A DNA stretch of 64,000 bases, taken from NCBI GenBank assembly GCA_900317155.1, contig ONFO01000013.1, forward strand, positions 1-64,000, read 5' to 3'. Below are positions 9,109 to 17,157 of the stretch, one piece after another. Position numbers and translations under genes: made by a program. Within the stretch, counting starts at the first letter, position 1. Every line of letters begins with the position of its first letter. The notes under the pieces are model-generated. The model saw only the letters and a program-made list of their open reading frames with translations. It was not told the DNA's origin and ran no database searches. This stretch comes from an uncultured Bacteroidales bacterium (GTDB taxonomy: Bacteria > Bacteroidota > Bacteroidia > Bacteroidales > F082).

Positions 9109-10908
9109 TTAGTTGGCATCCCACACCAAACGGACACAGTAGCCATAGTTGCGGGGCAAATCCTCAATTGAAACTCCAGTAGTACTATTAGGGGCGTAAC
9201 CACGAACAACAAATTTCAAGCCCTTCGCATAGTTAGTAGTACCGTCAATATGAGTGGACGACCAATAGTAACCAATACCGGCGCCAATTTGATAACCCAA
9301 ACTATAGCAAACATAATCATAGTACCTATCATCATAACGATAGCCTACACACGGCAAGAACACGGCCCCGTCGTTCAGCATCTGAGCCACATCAGCATTA
9401 CTATAATCAATTTGAGTAGGAGTGTCAGAATTAAAAGTGTAAGTGCCGGTGAGGTTTGAGCCTTGGTATTGATCGGGAAACACGAAGACTCCCCAGTATT
9501 CTTCATTATAACTACTGTTAATGGGATTGACATTAAAATTCTTTATTCTTACCCTTAAGAAACGTTTGTCTCCCCTCACTGTGGATGGGCCATTGAACAA
9601 ATAAATCCACTCGTTTGCACTCAGTGTGCGCCAATTGCCACCCTCTGGACTATTCTCCGTAAACACACAGCCCCAGTCTTTGGCTACGGCTGCAGTCTTG
9701 CTCAAATCCTCTTCTGAATGAACATACTCCGTTGTTGCTAGCGTAATACTGCTGAAATACCCCCAAGTGAATCTATCTCCGTAGTCTTGATGATTTATAA
9801 AAATTATTCCATTCGGGGCAGCGGGGTTATTCGTATTAGTTCCAGATTGAAAGTGAAGATAATAGTATTTATCATTGGGATTATCCAAATTCTGTGTAGG
9901 GCCAGCAACCTCGCCAAACTGAGTGTCGTGGAAGCTCCAGCCCTCGGCGTAACCACCACTGGTGAAGTCAGCCTTTAAGTTTCCTCTCGAGAAATAGACC
10001 TTCTTATTTGCACTCACCGAGAATTGGGTCAATTCGTCACCACTTGTCTTGACAGCATACTCGGCATCAGGCGCATCTGGCAAAGGCAGAGGATTGTTGA
10101 TGCTGAGGTCTGAGTTGATATAGGTGTTGTTCCCCATGACAGGCAGCTCGCCTTCTCCATTCCAAGTCAAATCACCTTCATCTTCTCCAATTTTGTCTCC
10201 AAGGTTGGTACCAGGCAGCAGGATGGCCCATCTGATAGCGGTGTTTCCTTCCTCGCCATAAAGGGTGATGTCGTCCGTGGCATTGGTGTTGGGCGTGATG
10301 GCATTGTTGGCAAAGTCAACGGTGGCCTGAGTAGGCACGTTTGACAGGGTAACTTCATAATCCCCTTGATTCTGAAGGTCGAACCTCACCAAGGCACACT
10401 TGTTCTTCAGCGTGGTGGAATAGGTGGTGCCTGTGCCGGTGAAAGGCTTGGTGGAAGCGCCGTAGGAAAGCACGGGCAGGTTCTCGCTTTGGTCGGCAAT
10501 GCTGATGCTGAGCGAAGTGGTTTGTTCGGCCACAGGTGTTCCAGTAACATCCGCATTGCCTACGAAGTAGAAGTGCAGGGGCTGGTCGGTGACGCTTGCG
10601 TCCGGATAGATGGTGCCGTCGAAAAAGCCGTTGGCGAATGTCAAAGTGCCCACATATTCGCCGTTGTGGCCCACATAGAGCTGGTCGCCGCTGGAGAAGG
10701 AAAACAGACCGTACGCCGGAGCGATGTTGTGTTTTTCGCCGTTATTGTCCTTGCCGTCCTTGCCGTCCTGGTCGCCCACGTTCACGGTGATGTGAACCCC
10801 CGGGTTGGTAGGCGTGGTGTTGCCCGTGGTGGGTGTTTCCTGTTTCTTGCATTGGCTCATTCCAAGCACGAGAGCCAAGGCCATGATGATTGTGCTAAGT
10901 TTTTTCAT
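9109..10908 (-). CDS. Surface lipoprotein with FISUMP-like C-terminal domain
   Basis: 599 residues with a lipoprotein signal (MKKLSTIIMALALVLGMSQC; lipobox cysteine 20) and then a Thr/Asn/Gly-rich linker. The N-terminal half (about 60-290) has the beta-rich look of fimbrillin/Mfa-like proteins. The C-terminal half contains FSVSANKKVYFSRGNLK, WRTLSANEWIYLFNG and a final YGYCVRLVWD. The same order of motifs ends the lipoprotein at 56665-58611, so the two share a domain of the type often called FISUMP/major paralogous in Bacteroidota. No catalytic motif is seen. Its start lies 17 bases after the stop of the small sorting-tail protein, so the two are probably one transcript. A surface structural or adhesive role is inference. 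Confidence 0.72.
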   Translation of the reverse strand: MKKLSTIIMALALVLGMSQCKKQETPTTGNTTPTNPGVHITVNVGDQDGKDGKDNNGEKHNIAPAYGLFSFSSGDQLYVGHNGEYVGTLTFANGFFDGTIYPDASVTDQPLHFYFVGNADVTGTPVAEQTTSLSISIADQSENLPVLSYGASTKPFTGTGTTYSTTLKNKCALVRFDLQNQGDYEVTLSNVPTQATVDFANNAITPNTNATDDITLYGEEGNTAIRWAILLPGTNLGDKIGEDEGDLTWNGEGELPVMGNNTYINSDLSINNPLPLPDAPDAEYAVKTSGDELTQFSVSANKKVYFSRGNLKADFTSGGYAEGWSFHDTQFGEVAGPTQNLDNPNDKYYYLHFQSGTNTNNPAAPNGIIFINHQDYGDRFTWGYFSSITLATTEYVHSEEDLSKTAAVAKDWGCVFTENSPEGGNWRTLSANEWIYLFNGPSTVRGDKRFLRVRIKNFNVNPINSSYNEEYWGVFVFPDQYQGSNLTGTYTFNSDTPTQIDYSNADVAQMLNDGAVFLPCVGYRYDDRYYDYVCYSLGYQIGAGIGYYWSSTHIDGTTNYAKGLKFVVRGYAPNSTTGVSIEDLPRNYGYCVRLVWDAN

Positions 10909-10925
10909 TGTAGATTGATGTGTTT

Positions 10926-11285
10926 TTAGTTGTTTTCCTGTTTTTTACGTTTTTTTGAAAATGCGTAGGCCGCGCCAGCCGCAGCCATGATGAAGAGTCC
11001 GCTGCCGAGCGGTGAGTCTTCGTCGCCGAATTGCTCGGTGCCGATGTTGAAGCCTCCCTCGCCACCGCCATTCTCGCCGCCGAACTGCTCGACCGAGATT
11101 TTGAAGCCATTGCCGGTGCCTCCCGTAGCGCGCATGAAGATTTCGTTAGAAGCGCCAGCCTCCGTTTCTGCGCCTTTGCCAAACAACCCTCCACCCGTTT
11201 GGGCGTTCAGGTTGCCCGCTGTCAGCCCCATGGCCGCCAGCCCAAGCGCAAACGCGACAGTTTTCAAAGATTTGGTTGTTTTCAT
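10926..11285 (-). CDS. Small secreted protein with tripartite C-terminal sorting-like tail
   Basis: 119 residues: signal peptide (cut near NLNAQ), a short Gly/Glu/Asn-rich middle with two related segments (FKISVEQFGGEN, FNIGTEQFGDED), then a tail made of a short D-S-P-L-G motif, a hydrophobic helix (SGLFIMAAAGAAYAF) and a basic end (SKKRKKQENN). That architecture is typical of PEP-CTERM-like sorting signals and resembles the PID-CTERM type known in Bacteroidota. No function is recognised for the middle. It is the first gene after the operator array and promoter at 11425-11612 and lies just upstream of a lipoprotein gene. No matching exosortase-like gene is in this window. Confidence 0.7.
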   Translation of the reverse strand: MKTTKSLKTVAFALGLAAMGLTAGNLNAQTGGGLFGKGAETEAGASNEIFMRATGGTGNGFKISVEQFGGENGGGEGGFNIGTEQFGDEDSPLGSGLFIMAAAGAAYAFSKKRKKQENN

Positions 11286-11323
11286 TTAGCTAATAGTTTA
11301 ATAATTGGTATTTAAAGATTTAA

Positions 11324-11363
11324 GATTTAAAGATTCAAAATTTGATTTAAAGATTCAAAATTT
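11324..11363. repeat. Perfect 20-base tandem duplication
   Basis: GATTTAAAGATTCAAAATTT occurs twice with no gap (11324-11343, 11344-11363), in the untranslated leader of the small secreted protein gene. Similar but imperfect AT-rich words (ATTCAAAATTTAAGATTC) occur at about 15350-15380, 17040-17080 and 47335-47385. Confidence 0.85.
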
Positions 11364-11424
11364 AATAACGTTTTTCAAGATTATTCGGCCTTCAACTCGG
11401 CCATACCTCTTGCTTAAAGGCGTG

Positions 11425-11432
11425 CAAAAGTA
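11425..11432 (-). promoter_or_regulatory. -7 box for the small secreted protein / lipoprotein unit
   Basis: TACTTTTG followed by CACG on the minus strand, 140 bases before the start codon at 11285. There is no clear TTG 19 bases upstream, so this promoter may depend on an activator; six operator-like repeats lie just upstream. Confidence 0.55.
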
Positions 11433-11481
11433 GTACATTTTCTTATATGAAAAGCGCCTCAAAAACCCCAAAACAGAGGTT

Positions 11482-11612
11482 TTGCAAATCCCGATAAAAG
11501 TTTTGCGGATTCCGCAAAAATTGCAGATTTTGCAACTAACCGTTTTATTTTTTTTTGCAGATTTTGAAACTGTTTTGCAAATTCTGCAAATCCGTTTTTG
11601 CAGAATCTAAAA
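11482..11612. repeat. Array of six operator-like 15-base repeats
   Basis: Six copies of TTGC-(A/G)(A/G)AT(T/C)(T/C)(T/C/A)-GCAA, all in the same orientation, start at 11482, 11503, 11521, 11555, 11575 and 11598. Copies 2, 3 and 5 have both ends intact; copies 1, 4 and 6 are degenerate at the right end. Copy 2 lies within a 19-base palindrome, TTTTGCGGATTCCGCAAAA. Start-to-start spacing is 18-23 bases except for one gap of 34, close to two helical turns. The array sits between the AraC-type regulator gene and the promoter of the small secreted protein, a place expected for an activator-binding region. Confidence 0.72.
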
Positions 11613-11629
11613 GTCATTGGGGCAGCTCC

Positions 11630-12742
11630 CTACTGCCCCTGACCGCGCATCCAGGCCGTCACGGTCTGTCCCATGCGTTGCTTGAAGGCTGCGCTGAAGG
11701 TGCTGTAGCTCCTGAAGCCGCTCTCGCTGGCCAGTTGTTGCGCGGTGAAGGAACGTTGGTTGGCAACGGCTTCATTATAGAGATTGACAAAATGGCGGAT
11801 GCGCAGCCCGTTGATGTAGGCGTTGTAGGTCAGACCCTGCTGGGTGAAATACTGGCTGAGATAGTAGTGGTTGGTGCCGATGGCCTGCGAGAGTTGGGAA
11901 AGGGAGAGGTCGTGCTGCAAATACAGCTGGGTTCCCTCGCAATGCAGCTCAAGCAGTTGCCCGATGCCGGAGGGAGCGTCTGACGGTGACGCATCATCAT
12001 CTTCCTGTTCCGCAGGGGCTTCTTCCGTGGCTTCTACTGGCGTGCCATCCAATTGTTGCAGCGTTTCCACACGCCACAGCAGGAAACCGAAAAACGGGAT
12101 TTCGATGGCTTGCACGATAAAGCTGATGGCCATGTAGCGGGTGTCGAACATATAGAAGAGGATGAGCAGCAGCGAGACGACGACAATGAGCATATAGCTC
12201 TGCCTGACCTCCTTATGCTCCAAGTCGGCGTAGTTGTCGCGCAGCCACCGCCTGTATTGCCTGACAGCGAACACCATATATATGATAAAGAGCACGTAGA
12301 ACAACAAGATGCAGGCGATGGCGATGTCATAGAACCGGCGATCGGGGAAGGCAAGGTTCAGCGCCAGAAGCACCGCGTATGGTAAAATCGCCACGACGAC
12401 GGGCCAGACAGGTCGCTTGCGGTCTTGGAGCATGGCAAACAGCGTGCCGGCGATAGTGGTGAGCAGCCCCACGCAGTCGAGCAACGAAACCACCATGCCG
12501 CCCACAGAGTTGATGTCGTTAGAACGGAAGTATAGAAGGAGCCACCAAAAATGGCCCAAACACGCCACGGCAAAGAATGCCGCAGCCCAGCGGCGCATGG
12601 CCAGCGGCGGCGTCACGTCGGGCGCAAAGGCGTTGCCCCTGCGCAGCAGCAGATAGACGAAGGCGATGAGGGCAGCCATGGCCGCTCCGCCATAGAGCAT
12701 GATATAAAGCAGTTGGCCTGAAGGTATGTCTTGGTTGAACAT
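11630..12742 (-). CDS. Membrane-anchored AraC family transcriptional regulator
   Basis: 370 residues. The N-terminal ~230 residues hold about seven hydrophobic helices (LLYIMLYGGAAMAALIAFVYLL, then WAAAFFAVACLGHFWWLLLYF and others); an acidic Glu/Ala/Asp linker follows. The last ~100 residues are an AraC-type DNA-binding domain with two helix-turn-helix units (LSLSQLSQAIGTNHYYLSQYF and TAQQLASESGFRSYSTFSAAF). It should sense something in or at the inner membrane and bind DNA there. The ATG at 12742 is preferred over a TTG at 12784, which lies inside the promoter. The repeats at 11482-11612 directly downstream are its likely targets (inference). Confidence 0.85.
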   Translation of the reverse strand: MFNQDIPSGQLLYIMLYGGAAMAALIAFVYLLLRRGNAFAPDVTPPLAMRRWAAAFFAVACLGHFWWLLLYFRSNDINSVGGMVVSLLDCVGLLTTIAGTLFAMLQDRKRPVWPVVVAILPYAVLLALNLAFPDRRFYDIAIACILLFYVLFIIYMVFAVRQYRRWLRDNYADLEHKEVRQSYMLIVVVSLLLILFYMFDTRYMAISFIVQAIEIPFFGFLLWRVETLQQLDGTPVEATEEAPAEQEDDDASPSDAPSGIGQLLELHCEGTQLYLQHDLSLSQLSQAIGTNHYYLSQYFTQQGLTYNAYINGLRIRHFVNLYNEAVANQRSFTAQQLASESGFRSYSTFSAAFKQRMGQTVTAWMRGQGQ

Positions 12743-12773
12743 TGGTTTGTGGTTTTGTACCTTTTCAAAGGTG

Positions 12774-12781
12774 CAAAGATA
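12774..12781 (-). promoter_or_regulatory. -7 box for the AraC-type regulator gene
   Basis: TATCTTTG followed by CACC on the minus strand, 31 bases before the ATG at 12742. Confidence 0.6.
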
Positions 12782-12840
12782 CAAAATTCATGGGGCAATA
12801 CGTGGCCTAATTCAATGAAAATCGTGTTTTTCCAAAAAAA

Positions 12841-14415
12841 TCAAAACTCCGAAGTAAAGTGGAACTCGATGTCAGGGTATTTCTCCATTGCCATTTGCAG
12901 GGCGTAGGGCGACTCGGCAAGGAACACATCTCGGCCGTCCTTGTCTTCGGCGAGATTCAAGGCCTTACGCATCTTGAAATCAGCGAGTTGCGCGTCATTG
13001 TCGCTGGTAATCCACGCGGTTTTGAAGAGCGAAATCGGCTCATAGCGGCAGGAAGCATTATACTCGTGCAGCAGGCGGTATTGGATGACCTCAAACTGCA
13101 ATTCACCCACAGTGCCGATGATTTTCCGACCTGTCATCTTGCCCGTAAAGAGTTGGGCCACACCCTCATCCGTCAGTTGCTCCAAGCCCTTGGCCAATTG
13201 CTTCGACTTCATTGGGTCTGCGTTCTCCACATAGCGGAACTGCTCGGGCGAGAAACTCGGGATGCCTTTGTAGTTCAGGATTTCACCCTCGGTCAAGGTG
13301 TCGCCAATCTTGAAGTTACCGGCATCATACAAGCCTACGATGTCGCCTGGATAGGCCTCATCGAGGACAGATTTCTTTTGGGCCATGAAAGCCGTGGGAT
13401 TGGAGAACTTCAACTCACGGCGTTGACGCACGTGAAAGTAATTCTTATTGCGCTCGAAGCGGCCCGACACCACACGCACAAAAGCAATACGGTCGCGGTG
13501 GTTGGGGTCCATGTTGGCGTGAATCTTGAAAACGAAGCCCGTGAACTTCTCCTCCGTCGGCTCAATGCGGCGTTCCACCGTGTCACGACCGATGGGCGTA
13601 GGCGCAATCTCGATAAAGCAATCCAGCAACTCCTTGACGCCGAAATTGTTCAAGGCAGAACCGAAAAACACAGGGCAGATGTCACCATTTAGATATGCGT
13701 CACGCGAAAAGTCATCGTAAACACCTTGCACCAATTCCGTCTCGTTGCGCAAGGTCTCGGCATCTTCGCCAATCATCTTGTCGAGTTCGGGATTGTTGAG
13801 GTCTTCGAAAGCGACACCTTCGGTGATATGTTGCTTGTCGGAGTTGAAGAGATAGAGGCTCTTATCGTAAATGCTGTAGACACCTTTGAACTTCGGTCCC
13901 ATATTGATAGGCCAACTCAAGGGCGTGAGACGGATGTTCAGCTTCTGCTCGATTTCATCCAGCAGCTCAAACGGATCCTTACCTGGTCGGTCCATCTTGT
14001 TGATGAAAACGATGATAGGTGTGTTCCTCATACGGCACACCTCAACTAGTTTTTCCGTCTGCGACTCCACACCTTTCGCTGCGTCGATGACTACAATAAC
14101 ACTATCGACGGCAGTCAAGGTACGGAAGGTGTCTTCGGCGAAGTCCTTGTGGCCTGGCGTATCCAAGATATTGATCTTAATCCCTTTATAATCAAAGCCC
14201 ATAACAGAAGTAGCCACCGAAATACCACGTTGCCGCTCGATTTCCATCCAGTCGGAAGTGGCTGTCTTGCGGATTTTGTTCGACTTCACAGCACCGGCTA
14301 CCTGGATGGCGCCGCCGTAAAGCAACAATTTCTCAGTCAAAGTAGTCTTACCTGCATCGGGGTGGCTGACGATGGCGAAGGTCCGCCGACGGTTGATTTC
14401 ATCAAGAAAAGACAT
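12841..14415 (-). CDS. prfC: Peptide chain release factor 3
   Basis: 524 residues, standard for RF3, the GTPase that removes RF1/RF2 from the ribosome after termination. G1 is [16 protein letters not shown]3 is [16 protein letters not shown], and G4 is [18 protein letters not shown], whose length separates RF3 from EF-G. The C-terminal part ([17 protein letters not shown]) also fits. The AraC-type gene begins 98 bases downstream with its own promoter, so prfC is probably a separate transcript. Its own leader contains a small hairpin at 14501-14518. Confidence 0.97.
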   Translation of the reverse strand: MSFLDEINRRRTFAIVSHPDAGKTTLTEKLLLYGGAIQVAGAVKSNKIRKTATSDWMEIERQRGISVATSVMGFDYKGIKINILDTPGHKDFAEDTFRTLTAVDSVIVVIDAAKGVESQTEKLVEVCRMRNTPIIVFINKMDRPGKDPFELLDEIEQKLNIRLTPLSWPINMGPKFKGVYSIYDKSLYLFNSDKQHITEGVAFEDLNNPELDKMIGEDAETLRNETELVQGVYDDFSRDAYLNGDICPVFFGSALNNFGVKELLDCFIEIAPTPIGRDTVERRIEPTEEKFTGFVFKIHANMDPNHRDRIAFVRVVSGRFERNKNYFHVRQRRELKFSNPTAFMAQKKSVLDEAYPGDIVGLYDAGNFKIGDTLTEGEILNYKGIPSFSPEQFRYVENADPMKSKQLAKGLEQLTDEGVAQLFTGKMTGRKIIGTVGELQFEVIQYRLLHEYNASCRYEPISLFKTAWITSDNDAQLADFKMRKALNLAEDKDGRDVFLAESPYALQMAMEKYPDIEFHFTSEF

Positions 14416-14500
14416 TTGTTTTTCTTTTTATCAAGAATTTGAAAACTTCAGATTTCGCCGCCAATGCCTCCCGCATTGAAACCCATTGGGATGGGAGAAG

Positions 14501-14518
14501 ACAATCGCAGGCGATTGT
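14501..14518. other. Small hairpin upstream of prfC
   Basis: ACAATCGC-AG-GCGATTGT, perfect 8-base arms with a two-base centre, between the tRNA-Asp terminator and prfC. No T-tract follows, so it is more likely a protein-binding palindrome or a leader structure than a terminator. Confidence 0.35.
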
Positions 14519-14520
14519 AC

Positions 14521-14560
14521 CTTAAACAAAAGAGCGCAGGTGATTTCTCACTTGCGCTCT
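14521..14560 (-). terminator. Terminator after tRNA-Asp
   Basis: On the minus strand AGAGCGCA...TGCGCTCT (14531-14560, with an inner TGA/TCA pairing) is followed by TTTTGTTT. It begins three bases after the tRNA. Confidence 0.75.
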
Positions 14561-14562
14561 TG

Positions 14563-14637
14563 CGGTCCGGACGAGACTCGAACTCGCGACCTCCTGCGTG
14601 ACAGGCAGGCATTCTAACCAAGCTGAACTACCGGACC
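14563..14637 (-). tRNA. tRNA-Asp (anticodon GTC)
   Basis: 75 bases. The acceptor stem is GGTCCGG/CCGGACC with discriminator G. The D arm is GTTC...GAAT. The anticodon stem CCTGC/GCAGG encloses the loop CTGTCAC, giving anticodon GTC. The T arm is GCGAG-TTCGAGT-CTCGT. No CCA is encoded. The gene stands alone with a strong upstream promoter and a terminator directly after it. Confidence 0.96.
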
Positions 14638-14675
14638 AGCCTGAAAAAGAACTCTATTGCTTTGCTTTGCGGGTG

Positions 14676-14705
14676 CAAAAGTACAACCTTTTTCAATACT
14701 GACAA
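14676..14705 (-). promoter_or_regulatory. Promoter of tRNA-Asp
   Basis: TTG (14703-14705), 19 bases, then TACTTTTG (14676-14683) on the minus strand, followed by CACCCGC. This matches the promoter at 153-182 almost word for word in spacing and flanks and lies 39 bases before the mature tRNA. Confidence 0.8.
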
Positions 14706-14770
14706 GCTTTTTTTTACTTTTTTTTGAAAAATTTTCGATAAAAAGCAATAATAGCTTGATTTATAACATT

Positions 14771-15340
14771 TTATTTTTTCGCCTGAGCATAGCCAGCACG
14801 CACGGCCTGGATGTTGAGGTCGACGACTTCTTGGCCTTTCTTGCCGAAAATATGAGCAATGGCCTCTTCAACCTTCTCCATGGAGATGCCAAGATAAGGC
14901 ACTGTGGCACCCAGCAGCACCATGTTGGAACGAGCCTTCAGCTGCTTTGCAATCTCGTTAGCATTGAAGGAAACGACATGCTCCAGCTTGCCCAACTCAG
15001 CGTTGATCTTCTCCATGTCGGGGTAATTGCTGATGTTGACAAAGGGATCGTTGTTGGTGATGACCCAGCCCTCCTTGCTCAGCCAAGGCAGATAACGCAA
15101 GGCTTCCATAGGCTCTGACGACAAAATGATGTCGGCCTGACCTTCGGGAATGACATCAGCGAAAATCTCATCGTCGGAGATGCGGAGGTGCGAGAACACC
15201 GAGCCGCCGCGTTGCGACATGCCGTGGATTTCGGACTGTTTCAAGTTCATGCCCATATTGAGAGCAGCGTCAGAGATGATTTTGGCCACCGAAACGATGC
15301 CGTCGCCGCCTACGCCGCATAATACTATATCTTTTTTCAT
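14771..15340 (-). CDS. iorB: Indolepyruvate ferredoxin oxidoreductase, beta subunit
   Basis: 189 residues, the gamma-type (2-oxoacid oxidoreductase) subunit that works with IorA to convert aryl pyruvates from aromatic amino acids to aryl acyl-CoA, reducing ferredoxin. The N-terminal DIVLCGVGGDGIVSVAKII and QSEIHGMSQRGGSVFSHLR are characteristic. It lies 111 bases downstream of iorA; a hairpin-forming repeat (15385-15449) fills part of that gap and may affect the expression ratio of the two subunits. Confidence 0.93.
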   Translation of the reverse strand: MKKDIVLCGVGGDGIVSVAKIISDAALNMGMNLKQSEIHGMSQRGGSVFSHLRISDDEIFADVIPEGQADIILSSEPMEALRYLPWLSKEGWVITNNDPFVNISNYPDMEKINAELGKLEHVVSFNANEIAKQLKARSNMVLLGATVPYLGISMEKVEEAIAHIFGKKGQEVVDLNIQAVRAGYAQAKK

Positions 15341-15384
15341 GATTTCAGGATTTAAGATTCAATATTTAAAATTCAAAACTTGCC

Positions 15385-15449
15385 GATGGCTTATGGCCTA
15401 TGGCTTGCCTTTACGTTGTGGCAGCCATAGGCCATTGGCTATAGGCCAT
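15385..15449. repeat. REP-like hairpin repeat (ATGGCCTATGGC family)
   Basis: ATGGCCTATGGC (15393-15404) pairs perfectly with GCCATAGGCCAT (15424-15435) across a 19-base loop. Extra copies of the word flank both arms. The same family occurs at 61519-61612. It lies between iorA and iorB. Confidence 0.6.
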
Positions 15450-15451
15450 AG

Positions 15452-17032
15452 TTACTTTTTCATGTGCTTTTTGAGTTCGACAATGCATGTGCGGTGAGGT
15501 ATAATAACAGAAACACCATTATAATTCACCTCTTCTTCGATGATCTTCACATTCTCCTCGTGGTTCTTGGGCAGCGGGATAATGTCGCGGATATGCTCAG
15601 GTTCAACACCGAGGCCTTCGCAGATGCGGCGGATCTTGTTGTGTGCCGACGAAGGCTGACCACCCGTCATAGCGGTGATATCGTTGTCGAGAATCATGAC
15701 CACGACGTTGGCCTTCTCGTTGACACAGTCCATGAGGCCAGTCAGGCCGCTGTGGCCGAAGGTACCATCGCCGATGACAGCCACGCTCGGGAATATACCC
15801 ACCTCGCTTGCACCCTTGGCCATGGTGATGGAAGCGCCCATGCAGACGGTGGTATTGATGGCACCCATGTTGAAGCCCAAAGTGTAACAGCCAATGTCGC
15901 CAAACACTTTGCCACCTTTATGGTTAGCCATAACAGCGTTCAGAGCATTGTAACTATCAACGTGCGGGCAACCTTGGCAGAGCGCAGGAGGACGATTGGT
16001 GACCACCTCTGGCACCTTATACATTACAGGCACATCCATTCCGAGGGCCTTGGCAACCTTCTCAGCATTCAACTCACCATCGCGGCGAATATTCTCATCG
16101 AGACGACCCATGACATTCTTACCCTTGCCAAGGAAGCCCTTGATGTGTTCCTCAACGAAAGGCTGACCGTCTTCAAGGACGAGTATTTCGTCGCACTCGT
16201 CGTAAAGCTTGTTGATCATATCATAAGGTAGCGGATACTGCGTCACCTTGACAACGGGATACGGGCACTTGCCATCAGGGAAGTTTTCCATGAGGTAGTT
16301 GTAGGCGATACCTGTTGTGATAATACCAATGTTTTTCTTCGGGCCATCGATGTATTTGTTGAAGCCCGAGGTCTCCGAAGCCTCAGTGAAAGCGGGCTGC
16401 TTGTCGATGAGGTTGCGGTAGAGACGTTTAGCGTTGGCGGGCAGCAGCACAAACGATTTGGCATCAGCAGGCTCGGTGAGCTCATTCTGCGGGCGGACGG
16501 GTTTGCGCACCACGCCAGCACGGCTGTGAGCCAGACGGGTTGGGATACGATAGAGCACCGGGGTGCCAAGTTTCTCACTCAGGTCGTAGCCGTAGTGCAC
16601 CATGTCGTAGGCCTCCTGTTGGTTGGAAGGCTCCAGCATGGGAATCATGGCCCAGTGACCGTAGAATCGGCTGTCCTGCTCGTCCTGCGACGAGAACATG
16701 CTCGGGTCATCGGCCACCACGACGAGGACGCCCTTTGTGCCGATGATGGCGGCGTTCATAAAGGGGTCGCCACACACGTTAAGACCAACGTGTTTCATGC
16801 AGGTCATGGCACGCTTGCCGGCGTAGGCCACACCGATGGAAGCCTCAAGGGCTGTCTTCTCGTTGGCGCACCAGTTGGCAATCACACCAAGTTCTTTGGC
16901 CTGTTTGGAATTGATGACATACTCTGTGATTTGGGTTGAAGGCGTACCCGGATAACTGTTGATGGCCGAGCCGCCAGCATCGATGAAGCCTTGTGCAATG
17001 GCCTCATCGCCTAAAAGCAATACTTTCTCCAT
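15452..17032 (-). CDS. iorA: Indolepyruvate ferredoxin oxidoreductase, alpha subunit
   Basis: 526 residues. The N-terminal half is the pyrimidine-binding/transketolase-like part (LGDEAIAQGFIDAGGSAINS). The C-terminal half binds thiamine diphosphate (GDGTFGHSGLTGLMDCVNE, followed by DNDITAMTGGQPS). The segment ALCQGCPHVDSYNAL matches the family. Archaeal-type IorA ends with a domain holding two 4Fe-4S clusters; this protein stops at IPHRTCIVELKKHMKK without the CxxCxxC motifs, so it may need a separate ferredoxin. First gene of iorAB, with a promoter at 17114-17121. Confidence 0.93.
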   Translation of the reverse strand: MEKVLLLGDEAIAQGFIDAGGSAINSYPGTPSTQITEYVINSKQAKELGVIANWCANEKTALEASIGVAYAGKRAMTCMKHVGLNVCGDPFMNAAIIGTKGVLVVVADDPSMFSSQDEQDSRFYGHWAMIPMLEPSNQQEAYDMVHYGYDLSEKLGTPVLYRIPTRLAHSRAGVVRKPVRPQNELTEPADAKSFVLLPANAKRLYRNLIDKQPAFTEASETSGFNKYIDGPKKNIGIITTGIAYNYLMENFPDGKCPYPVVKVTQYPLPYDMINKLYDECDEILVLEDGQPFVEEHIKGFLGKGKNVMGRLDENIRRDGELNAEKVAKALGMDVPVMYKVPEVVTNRPPALCQGCPHVDSYNALNAVMANHKGGKVFGDIGCYTLGFNMGAINTTVCMGASITMAKGASEVGIFPSVAVIGDGTFGHSGLTGLMDCVNEKANVVVMILDNDITAMTGGQPSSAHNKIRRICEGLGVEPEHIRDIIPLPKNHEENVKIIEEEVNYNGVSVIIPHRTCIVELKKHMKK

Positions 17033-17113
17033 ATCAATATTCTAAATTTCAAATTTAATATTCAAAATTCAAAGATTAAGTTTCTTCGTAACCGAAGATT
17101 TACAGATTTGGGA

Positions 17114-17121
17114 CAAAGATA
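17114..17121 (-). promoter_or_regulatory. -7 box for iorAB
   Basis: TATCTTTG on the minus strand, 81 bases before the iorA start and just downstream of the coaE stop. It separates iorAB from the upstream envelope operon. Confidence 0.55.
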
Positions 17122-17157
17122 CGGAAAAATTCAATAAGTCAAGAAAAAACTTTACCA

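Noticed and set aside
14453..14530. Possible riboswitch upstream of prfC
   Set aside because: There is one short 8-base hairpin but no conserved core, no extended structure and no T-tract typical of a riboswitch expression platform.
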